A DNA stretch of 64,000 nucleotides, taken from NCBI RefSeq assembly GCF_002162355.1, contig NZ_CP021434.1:2766501-2830500 (forward strand), read 5' to 3'. Position numbers and translations under genes: made by a program. Origin of the DNA: Tumebacillus avium. Lineage in GTDB: Bacteria; Bacillota; Bacilli; Tumebacillales; Tumebacillaceae. Of this stretch, positions 17,358-24,528 are shown in pieces (within the stretch, counting starts at the first letter, position 1; each line of letters starts with the position of its first letter). The notes beneath the pieces were generated by a model. The model had not been told where the DNA came from. It ran no database searches and saw only the letters and a program-made list of their open reading frames with translations.

Positions 17358-18569
17358 ATGGAGCAGGAAGGGTCGTCTTGGAAGCGCACCTTATGGGTGA
17401 TGGCGGCGGTGCAGTGCATCATGATGATGGCGTTCACGTCGAGCGGACCTTTTTTGGCTTTATACATAAATGAGCTGGGCGTGGAAGATTGGGGCAAGGT
17501 GGCGATCTGGGCGGGGATCATCTCGTCGTGCAACTTTTTGCTGGCGGCGATCGTGTCACCGATGTGGGGCTCGATCGGCGACCGCAAAGGGCGGAAGCTG
17601 ATGGTGATGCGGACGACGTTTGCGATTTCAATTTTCATGTTCCTGATGGGTTTGGCGCAGAATGTCTGGCATCTGCTGATCACCCGCACGATCCAAGGGA
17701 TCTTCAGCGGCTTTACCGCTTCGGCCAACGCCTTGGTGGCGACGGTGATCCCGGAGGATCGTCTTGGCTATGCTCTGGGTTGGCTAGCATCGGCGGGGAT
17801 GTTCGGCACTCTGATCGGGCCGCTGGTGGGCGGGGTGATGGTCGATCTGATGCACAGCTACCGAATTGCCTTTTTCCTGACTGGCGGATTTGCGCTGATC
17901 GCCTTTTTTGTAACGTTGATCTTTGTGAAAGAGCGTTTTGAGCCGCCTGCGAAGGATGCGAAGAAAAAGGGCAGCATCCTTGAGCAGTTCCGCGCCGTGA
18001 AAGAGATGAAAGGCGTGCGCACGATGTTTGTCGTGCTGTTCCTGGCGCAGTTTTCGGTGATGAGCGTGCTGCCGGTACTGCCTGTCTATATGAAGGAACT
18101 CACCGGACTGGAGTATCTCGGCATCATCGCCGGTTTCGCAACGGCAGCGACCGGGCTGGCCGATCTGATCGCATCGCCGTTCCTCGGGAAGCGAAGTGAT
18201 AAGATCGGGTATCGCAAAGTGCTGACGATCTGCATGACAGGCGCTGCTCTGATGTACCTCCCGCAAGCGCTTGCTCCCAATGTCTGGGTGTTTATCGCCG
18301 CGCGTTTTGGCCTAGGACTCTTCATCGGCGGCATCATGCCGACTGCAAACGCCCTCGTCGGCCGCCTCGCGCCAAAGGAGCACCGTGGCAAGGTCTATGG
18401 CTTCTCCGCGTCGGCGATGCTCTTAGGCTCTTTCGCAGGTCCGCTCTTGGGCGGCTTGGGTTCCGCTTACTTCGGCATCCGTGTGATGCTCGGGCTGACC
18501 TGCGTGCTGTACCTGCTGAACATGATCTGGGTGCGGATGAAAGTAGTGGAGTCAATCGATCGCTGCTGA
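17358..18569 (+). CDS. MFS transporter (drug-efflux type)
   Basis: A 403-aa, about 12-helix major facilitator. Motif A is visible between helices 2 and 3 (GSIGDRKGRKLMV) and repeated in the second half (GKRSDKIGYRKV); a motif-C-like glycine pattern follows (GTLIGPLVGGVMVD). Such features fit a proton-coupled exporter of the DHA1 type. AGGGGAAG precedes the ATG. It is transcribed divergently from the HTH-TPR regulator and shares a putative operator region, so it may be a regulon member; its GC content is that of the core genome. Confidence 0.85.
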   Translation: MEQEGSSWKRTLWVMAAVQCIMMMAFTSSGPFLALYINELGVEDWGKVAIWAGIISSCNFLLAAIVSPMWGSIGDRKGRKLMVMRTTFAISIFMFLMGLAQNVWHLLITRTIQGIFSGFTASANALVATVIPEDRLGYALGWLASAGMFGTLIGPLVGGVMVDLMHSYRIAFFLTGGFALIAFFVTLIFVKERFEPPAKDAKKKGSILEQFRAVKEMKGVRTMFVVLFLAQFSVMSVLPVLPVYMKELTGLEYLGIIAGFATAATGLADLIASPFLGKRSDKIGYRKVLTICMTGAALMYLPQALAPNVWVFIAARFGLGLFIGGIMPTANALVGRLAPKEHRGKVYGFSASAMLLGSFAGPLLGGLGSAYFGIRVMLGLTCVLYLLNMIWVRMKVVESIDRC

Positions 18570-18620
18570 CTGGTATTAGATCGGAATTATCGTAAAGAAG
18601 GAAAGAAAATGATAGGAAAA

Positions 18621-18644
18621 AGTCATTCAGCCAACTGAATGACT
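18621..18644 (-). terminator. Intrinsic terminator of the HEPN-like gene
   Basis: A perfect 10-bp stem AGTCATTCAG/CTGAATGACT, followed on the minus strand by a T-run. Confidence 0.8.
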
Positions 18645-18651
18645 CAACGTT

Positions 18652-19791
18652 TTAATCTGCGTTGTAATCCTGTCTTTCAATCGAGAAAGCAATTTGATAT
18701 GCAATCGCATTTAACCCTAGTCTTGCCCTTGAGTAATAATCTTCATTGATAAGAATTTGCATCCCTCTTCTTGGAACATCTGGAAAGTCAGTGAAGAACT
18801 TTTCATCAGGTGTACCACCGTCATGCATCAACGCATTTCGAACTTCTTTTAATTCAATAAGGAAATTGAAATGGGTATTGTGGCGCTCCCCCTTGAATTG
18901 ATACCAAGCAACGTAGGGGTCCTTGTTAAATTTGAATTCGCTTTTTAGGAAGTTTATTAAACCATGAACCGATGCGCCACCAGATTGTAGACGTTCAATT
19001 TCACGTTGAATAAGTTTTTCCTTGACAGCATCAATCGATGTCAAATTATCGCTCATGTCTAATAAATCCTGATAGCTCAAATTGCTCTTTCCTTTGTTGC
19101 TGGAAGCTATCTTGGTTGGATGGAGTTTGATTAGTTCTTGAATTGTACTCCTAAGGTAAACTTCAAAAATGGTCCACTGTAATAAAAAGCTACCCTGGTA
19201 TAGGATTTCTTTTGCTCGATTTTTTACTTCATCGGGTTTACCGAGCGAGTGGGCGAGTGTTAAGTATGTTTTTTGAACTTGCTCGAAATTGTCCATGTCT
19301 AATGGATCCAAATCAAGAGTAGTGTAGGCATCTGCAGTCACTTCAACAGAAAAGCTAGATCTTCCATAACCTGGGAGGTCGGATAGGGGGAGTTCTTGTT
19401 TTTCAGGAGGCCAAATGATTATCTCCTCATCTGTTTTAGGATGCTTACCAACATGACCTAGTTTACCTGCTGCTGCTGATTGCTGTATCTCTTCTAAAGG
19501 AATTTGACATTTATCAGCGTATTTTTCAAAAGTTAACCAACAGCAATTAGGCTCTTTAGACATTGAAAGTTGAGTAATATCAGATAAACTAAAGGAGAGG
19601 TTTTCTCTCTTTGGTATTACAGGTGCCAGCTTTAGTTGTTCTAATTCTTCTTTGGGGTACTTAAATAAAAGTTGTTGAGAAATATCATAAGAAAGCTCAG
19701 ATAACTCGGTAAACTCAAAAATACTTTTGTCACTAGACCTGTATATTTGGTAAGGTTTAAATTCGGGTTGGACTTTGATAATTTCCTTCAT
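18652..19791 (-). CDS. HEPN-like domain protein, lower GC than flanks
   Basis: A 379-aa protein without signal peptide. The C-terminal half begins with a helix typical of HEPN proteins (LLQWTIFEVYLRSTIQELIKLHP) and ends with EVRNALMHDGG, which contains the Rx4H HEPN ribonuclease motif. The N-terminal 180 residues are unassigned. Family knowledge: HEPN proteins are often RNases in toxin-antitoxin, abortive-infection or other defence systems. The ATG at 19791 follows GAGGAGGAG; an upstream ATG at 19851 lacks an SD. It is clearly more AT-rich than its neighbours and monocistronic, with no antitoxin-like partner. The HEPN call rests on motif reading only. Confidence 0.55.
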   Translation of the reverse strand: MKEIIKVQPEFKPYQIYRSSDKSIFEFTELSELSYDISQQLLFKYPKEELEQLKLAPVIPKRENLSFSLSDITQLSMSKEPNCCWLTFEKYADKCQIPLEEIQQSAAAGKLGHVGKHPKTDEEIIIWPPEKQELPLSDLPGYGRSSFSVEVTADAYTTLDLDPLDMDNFEQVQKTYLTLAHSLGKPDEVKNRAKEILYQGSFLLQWTIFEVYLRSTIQELIKLHPTKIASSNKGKSNLSYQDLLDMSDNLTSIDAVKEKLIQREIERLQSGGASVHGLINFLKSEFKFNKDPYVAWYQFKGERHNTHFNFLIELKEVRNALMHDGGTPDEKFFTDFPDVPRRGMQILINEDYYSRARLGLNAIAYQIAFSIERQDYNAD

Positions 19792-19952
19792 TTCTTCTCC
19801 TCCTCGAGATACTCTAAACTTATAATAGACAAAATCTCGATTAGGTAACACAATACACTAATTATTTTATGTATGAAAGAATGACCCGATGGTTTTTTCG
19901 AGTGATAAAAGATACAATTAACAGAGAGATTTCAAAGGAAGGATGATCACCA

Positions 19953-20414
19953 ATGGAACTGAACCTGACCGGACGCGATAAACACAGCACGCCAGATGAG
20001 TTGGCGAACTTGTCGGCTGTTATGATCCACGGCGACGAGATTTTTGTAGACCAAGGGGCGATTCACGGGAAGAGCCGCCTGGAGCGGGGCATCGACTTCC
20101 GCGCAGCACGCTCGGCGGAGGATGTGCCGCACGGGGAGAAGGTTGCTGTCGTGTGGGTGACCTTGAAAACCTACGAAAGCGGACGCGGCTTTAGCGGCAT
20201 CGCTTCGGCGGAACTGCTGATCGACTTCGAACATGGCATCGGCTACAAGGCGATGGGGCCGCTGGTCAATCAGATGGACCGCGCGGTCAAAGGCCGTGTC
20301 GACGTGTCTAACCTGTCCTCGGAACAGCGCGTGAAACTCGCCGGTTTCCTCCAGCAATTACGTGCCGATCTCTGGGAGAACACCCCGGAGGAAGTCAAGG
20401 CGGAACTGGTGTAA
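19953..20414 (+). CDS. ywhD: YwhD family protein
   Basis: A 153-aa protein matching the YwhD family of Bacilli as I remember it: FVDQGAIHGKSRLERGI, VAVVWVTLKTYESGRGFSGI, GYKAMGPLVNQMDRAVKGRV. The cellular role of the family is not established. ATG at 19953 follows GGAAGG. It stands alone, closed by its own terminator. Confidence 0.8.
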   Translation: MELNLTGRDKHSTPDELANLSAVMIHGDEIFVDQGAIHGKSRLERGIDFRAARSAEDVPHGEKVAVVWVTLKTYESGRGFSGIASAELLIDFEHGIGYKAMGPLVNQMDRAVKGRVDVSNLSSEQRVKLAGFLQQLRADLWENTPEEVKAELV

Positions 20415-20426
20415 ACGACCTTTGCA

Positions 20427-20452
20427 AAACCCACCTTTTTGGTGGGTTTTTT
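20427..20452 (+). terminator. Intrinsic terminator
   Basis: A 9-bp stem AAACCCACC/GGTGGGTTT with a T-run after ywhD. Confidence 0.85.
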
Positions 20453-20534
20453 GCTTGGGAAAACGACCACAATAAGATGTGAAACCCAACAGCATACTTA
20501 TCCAAAAAATTTGTTTCTCATACAGAATGAAGAG

Positions 20535-20543
20535 TGCTATAAT
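20535..20543 (+). promoter_or_regulatory. Extended -10 promoter of speA
   Basis: TGCTATAAT (TGn plus TATAAT) about 50 nt upstream of the speA start; no good -35 is visible, consistent with an extended -10 element. Confidence 0.5.
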
Positions 20544-20592
20544 TGCATTCGTTATGTTTTCGTTATGCTCTCCATGAAAGGAATTGAACGCG

Positions 20593-22047
20593 ATGCAAAA
20601 CCAAACTCCTCTGTTCACGAAGCTCGTCGAGCACGCGAGCCGGAACCCGATTCAGTTCCACATACCTGCACACAAAAAAGGCTTTGGCATGCCGAGTGAA
20701 TTCAGCGATTTCATCGGCCCGAACGCTTTGTCCATAGATTTGATCAACATCGCACCCTTGGACGACCTGCATTCACCGAAAGGCATCATCAAAGAAGCCC
20801 AGGAACTGGCTGCCCGCGCTTTTGGCGCGGACCACACGTTCTTCTCCGTCCAAGGCACCTCCGGCGCGATCATGACGATGATCATGTCGGTTGTCGGTCC
20901 CGGCGAGAAGATCCTCGTGCCGCGCAACGCGCACAAGTCGATCATGGCGGCGATCATCCTCTCCGGCGCACATCCGGTGTTTATGCATCCGGAAGTGGAC
21001 GCGGAGATCGGCATCATGCACGGCATCTCTGTTGACACCGTCCGCGTCACGCTCGACGCGCATCCGGACGCGAAAGGCGTCCTGCTGATCAACCCGACTT
21101 ACTTCGGCGTCTCTTGTGACCTGAAGACGATCGTCGAACTCTGCCATGAGCGCGGCGTTCCGGTTGTCGTCGACGAAGCGCACGGCGTGCTGTTCAAATT
21201 CCACGATGACCTGCCGCTCTCGGCGATGCAGGCCGGCGCGGACATGGCGGCGACTTCGGTGCACAAGCTCGGCGGCTCGATGACGCAAAGCTCGGTGCTG
21301 AACGTCCGCGAAGGATTTGTCTCCCCGGCGCACGTGCAGGCGGTGCTGTCGATGCTGCACACCACGTCGACCTCCTACCTGCTGCTCGCGTCGCTCGACG
21401 TCGCCCGCAAGAATCTTGCGGTATACGGGCAGGAACTGATCGAAAAGGTGCTCCGCCTCGCCCGCAACGCCCGCAAGATCATTAATGAAGAGATTCCGGG
21501 CATGTTCTGCTTCGGCGACGAGATTTTGAAAACGTCGGCGACTTTCGCTCACGACCCGCTGAAGCTGAACATCTCCGTCAAGGAGCTTGGCGTCACCGGC
21601 TGGGAAGTGGAGAAGATTCTCCGCACCGATTTCAACATCGAAGTCGAAATGTCCGACCTGTACAACATCCTCTGCATCGTCACCTTTGGCGACACGGAGG
21701 ACACGCTGGGCTCGCTGATCCACGCCCTGCGCGAGATCTCGAAGCGTTTTGGCGTGCAAGAGAAGAAAGACCTGCCGCAAGTGCGCATCCCGTCGATGCC
21801 GTTGCTTGCCGTCTCGCCGCGCGACGCTTTCTACAATAAACAGACGGAAGTGGTGCCGCTCAAAGAGGCGGCCGGACGGATCATGGCAGAATCGGTCATG
21901 GTCTACCCGCCGGGCATCCCGATCATCATGCCGGGCGAAGTGATCACGCAGGACAACATCGAGTACATCGATGAAAACGTCAAAGCAGGACTCCCGGTGC
22001 AAGGCCCGGATGACCCGAACATCGAATTCATCAAAGTGTTGAAATAG
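20593..22047 (+). CDS. speA: Arginine decarboxylase
   Basis: A 484-aa PLP-dependent decarboxylase of the Orn/Lys/Arg class (fold type I), collinear with B. subtilis SpeA as I remember it. Visible landmarks: N-terminal QFHIPAHKKG, FFSVQGTSGAIMTMIM, PRNAHKSIM, VVVDEAHGVLF and the PLP lysine in ATSVHKLGGSMTQSS. The C-terminal block VYPPGIPIIMPGEVIT is also present. It converts arginine to agmatine, the first step of polyamine synthesis. Lysine decarboxylase is an alternative because the subfamily is hard to split by eye. AAAGGA precedes the ATG at 20593. Confidence 0.9.
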   Translation: MQNQTPLFTKLVEHASRNPIQFHIPAHKKGFGMPSEFSDFIGPNALSIDLINIAPLDDLHSPKGIIKEAQELAARAFGADHTFFSVQGTSGAIMTMIMSVVGPGEKILVPRNAHKSIMAAIILSGAHPVFMHPEVDAEIGIMHGISVDTVRVTLDAHPDAKGVLLINPTYFGVSCDLKTIVELCHERGVPVVVDEAHGVLFKFHDDLPLSAMQAGADMAATSVHKLGGSMTQSSVLNVREGFVSPAHVQAVLSMLHTTSTSYLLLASLDVARKNLAVYGQELIEKVLRLARNARKIINEEIPGMFCFGDEILKTSATFAHDPLKLNISVKELGVTGWEVEKILRTDFNIEVEMSDLYNILCIVTFGDTEDTLGSLIHALREISKRFGVQEKKDLPQVRIPSMPLLAVSPRDAFYNKQTEVVPLKEAAGRIMAESVMVYPPGIPIIMPGEVITQDNIEYIDENVKAGLPVQGPDDPNIEFIKVLK

Positions 22048-22073
22048 ATCATAAATAGACCTTGCAGTCAAGA

Positions 22074-22105
22074 AAAAAGTTCCCTTCTTCGGAAGGGAAC
22101 TTTTT
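22074..22105 (+). terminator. Intrinsic terminator of speA
   Basis: A long perfect stem AAAAAGTTCCCTTC/GAAGGGAACTTTTT with a short loop. Confidence 0.9.
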
Positions 22106-22248
22106 CTAGTTGTGCACAACGACCTGCTGTGATCCCTGTCCCCGTGCAGGATGAGCACAGGTCGCGGAGATTCTTCCAGTTGGTTTCCAGCTATCGACTA
22201 GTGAAACTCATGCATGATCTGCGTTATTCTAGCACTCGACCACATGAC

Positions 22249-22362
22249 AAGCCTAATCCTCAAATCTGATGAGGAACGGAGGAACCACACCTGGGGTGAA
22301 CTCGCGAACTCGTGCGAGCGGGCATCCTTCAGCCCGAACCCGTCAGCTAACTCCGGCGGCTT
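22249..22362 (+). ncRNA. c-di-AMP riboswitch (ydaO/yuaA type)
   Basis: The leader of the LysM-3D gene carries the conserved ydaO blocks in order: CCTAATCCTC, GGAGGAACCACACCTGGGG, GTGAACTC, and GCCCGAACCCGTCAGCTAAC. A closing P1 stem AAGCC/GGCTT brackets them. Family knowledge: c-di-AMP binding turns expression of cell-wall hydrolases and potassium transporters off. No terminator lies between the aptamer and the gene; the SD AGAAGGAG begins 4 nt after P1, so control may be translational or act on an alternative structure. The remainder of the 336-nt gap after speA holds the speA terminator and otherwise nothing recognisable. Confidence 0.9.
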
Positions 22363-22383
22363 TTAGAAGGAGAGTGCTAAACA

Positions 22384-23280
22384 ATGAAGAAATTCAACCT
22401 GAAAAAATGGGCTTGTGCAGCACTCGTTGCAGCAAGCGTCCTGACCGTTTCGCAAGTAAATGTCGAGGCAGCAGGCCTCACCGATCCGATCGTCGTGCAG
22501 CCGGGCCAAACGCTGTCCAAGCTGGCAGCCAGCTACGGCACGTCCGCAGCGGCGTGGAAGACGGCCAACCATCTGGCGTCCGATACGATCTATGCCGGCC
22601 AAAAGCTGCATATCGTCTTCCCGTACAAAGTGATGAAAGGTGACCAACTGGCGTACCTCGCCAACAAATACGGCACCACCGCAACGGAGATCAAAAACCT
22701 CAACGGCATGGAAAATGATCAGCTGATCGCAGGCAAGACCATGCTCATTCCGTCCGGCACCAACGGCTTCTACAAAGCGGCAACTCCGGTCGCAGCAACT
22801 CCGGCTCCGCAGACCGAAGAAAAAGCGGCCAACCGCCAGGCGCTGCAACCGATGAAACAGCCGGTTGTTCCGACCCGTGTGGCTCCGACTCCGGCACCAG
22901 CTCCGGTTGCCAAACCGGCACCGGCGCCGAAGCCGGCTGTGCCGACCGTGGCAGGCATGGCGTACACCAAGACCCTGAACATGGACGCGACCGCTTACGG
23001 CCCGGGCAACATCATGTGGCAATGGGGCGGCCACACCTTCACCGGCACCAAAGTGCGTGAAGGCGTGATCGCAGTGGACCCGAAAGTGGTTCCGCTCGGC
23101 TCCAAAGTTTTCGTGACCGGCTACAACTCCCCGCTGCTTCCGGCGGGCGGCTTCGTAGCGACCGCTGAAGACACCGGCGGCGCGATCAAGGGCAACCGCA
23201 TCGACATTTACATCGACGGCACCCAAGCGCAGCTCCGCCAGTTCGGCCTGCAAGACGTGAAGCTTTATATCCTGAAATAA
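22384..23280 (+). CDS. Secreted LysM - 3D domain cell-wall protein
   Basis: A 298-aa protein: signal peptide (cut near VEAAG, residue 29), two LysM repeats (VVQPGQTLSKLAASYGTS and KVMKGDQLAYLANKYGTT), a Pro/Ala-rich linker (about 130-190) and a C-terminal 3D domain. The 3D aspartates are visible in NMDATAYGPG, AVDPKVVPLG, AEDTGGAIKG and NRIDIYI. It resembles YocH/Rpf-like muralytic proteins that bind and cleave peptidoglycan. Expression is set by the c-di-AMP riboswitch directly upstream, tying wall turnover to turgor signalling. Confidence 0.92.
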   Translation: MKKFNLKKWACAALVAASVLTVSQVNVEAAGLTDPIVVQPGQTLSKLAASYGTSAAAWKTANHLASDTIYAGQKLHIVFPYKVMKGDQLAYLANKYGTTATEIKNLNGMENDQLIAGKTMLIPSGTNGFYKAATPVAATPAPQTEEKAANRQALQPMKQPVVPTRVAPTPAPAPVAKPAPAPKPAVPTVAGMAYTKTLNMDATAYGPGNIMWQWGGHTFTGTKVREGVIAVDPKVVPLGSKVFVTGYNSPLLPAGGFVATAEDTGGAIKGNRIDIYIDGTQAQLRQFGLQDVKLYILK

Positions 23281-23310
23281 CAGGCAACCACACATGCCAG
23301 CACACAAAAG

Positions 23311-23343
23311 AACCACTTGCCAATCCGGCAGGTGGTTTTTTTG
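23311..23343 (+). terminator. Intrinsic terminator
   Basis: An 11-bp stem AACCACTTGCC/GGCAGGTGGTT (with one mismatch) and long T-run after the LysM-3D gene. Confidence 0.88.
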
Positions 23344-23391
23344 TTTTTCAAAATGGCAACGATGGATAGATGAGGAAAGAGGTGACCGTGT

Positions 23392-24528
23392 GTGGAGATG
23401 TTTCGCGTGCTGCAGGTGGTGCGCCCGATGCAGGGCGGCATGCGCCGGCATGTGCTGGATTTGATACATGGGTTGCGGGAAGTCGGGCTTACCGTGACGG
23501 TCGCTTGCCCGCAGGAGATGCGCGGGGAACGGGAGCTGCAAGGGGTGAGCAGCGTGCCGCTGGAGATCATCGACAGCGTCAGTCCGATGAAAGACATGCT
23601 CGCGGTGCGCCAACTGGTCAAGCTGCTGCGCGATCAGCCTTTCGATCTCGTGCATCTGCACGGGGCCAAAGCCGGTCTTGTCGGCCGCATCGCCTTGCGC
23701 AGCCTGCCAACTCCGCCGCCCTGCGTGTATACCGTACATAATCAAGTGTTGCCGCGCGGCGGGCTGGTCAAGCGCGTGCTGAACACGCTGGAGCGCAGGC
23801 TGGCTCCTGAGACCGACCGCGTGATCGCCGTGTCGCGCCGCCTCGAACAGGACGTGGTGGCGCGCCACGGCATCCCGCCATGGCGGGCGGTGACGATTCA
23901 CAACGGCGTCGATCATGCCGCCCTGCTCCCCCGCGAGCATGCCCGGCAGATCCTCGGCTGCGAGGACAGCGACCGCCTGATCATCGGCGCGATCGGTCGG
24001 ATGGTCGCGGAAAAAGGGTTCTCGACGCTGCTCGAAGCGTTCACGATCCTGCTTGCCCGCGGCGTGGACGCGGAACTGGTGCTGATCGGCGACGGCCCGC
24101 TCCTGTCCGACTATCAGCGGCAGGCAGGGAAGATCGGCCCGGCGCGGGTGCGCTTTTTGGGCGAAGTTCCGCAGGCGCGGCGTCTGCTCTCGGGGCTTGA
24201 TATCGTCGTCCAGCCTTCACATGCCGAGGGCTTGGGCCTCGTGCCGATCGAAGCGATGCTCGCCGGGTGTCCGGTGATCGCCAGCGACGTCGGCGGGCTC
24301 CCGGAAGTGGTCGTGCACGGCCGGACCGGGCTGCTCGTGCCGCCGCAGGAAGCGGTGGCGCTGGCCGACGCGCTGCAACTGCTCTTGCAAAAAGCGGACT
24401 GGCGCATCCGGCTCGGTCAGGCCGGGCAGCGCCGGGCGGAAGAGCATTTCACCAGAACGGCGATGATCGAGGCAACCCTGCGCGAATACCGCTCGGTGAT
24501 CGCCAAACGCCAAGGGGTCTTTTTATGA
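23392..24528 (+). CDS. GT4 family glycosyltransferase
   Basis: A 378-aa GT-B glycosyltransferase. The N-terminal Rossmann domain starts with LQVVRPMQGGMRRHVLDLIHGL; the C-terminal nucleotide-sugar domain has IGAIGRMVAEKGFSTLLEAF and the E-x7-E element in SHAEGLGLVPIEAMLAG. It transfers a sugar from an activated donor in the cytoplasm; the acceptor is unknown. GTG at 23392 (or ATG at 23398) follows GAGGAAAGAGG. Its TGA overlaps the ATG of the next gene (ATGA), so both products are coupled and probably work in one envelope pathway. Confidence 0.88.
   Translation: MEMFRVLQVVRPMQGGMRRHVLDLIHGLREVGLTVTVACPQEMRGERELQGVSSVPLEIIDSVSPMKDMLAVRQLVKLLRDQPFDLVHLHGAKAGLVGRIALRSLPTPPPCVYTVHNQVLPRGGLVKRVLNTLERRLAPETDRVIAVSRRLEQDVVARHGIPPWRAVTIHNGVDHAALLPREHARQILGCEDSDRLIIGAIGRMVAEKGFSTLLEAFTILLARGVDAELVLIGDGPLLSDYQRQAGKIGPARVRFLGEVPQARRLLSGLDIVVQPSHAEGLGLVPIEAMLAGCPVIASDVGGLPEVVVHGRTGLLVPPQEAVALADALQLLLQKADWRIRLGQAGQRRAEEHFTRTAMIEATLREYRSVIAKRQGVFL

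Noticed and set aside
20773-22158. A 461-codon open frame antisense to speA
   Set aside because: It is rich in His, Arg, Asp and Val with no domain, no SD, and mirrors speA codon structure; typical antisense shadow in high-GC coding DNA.
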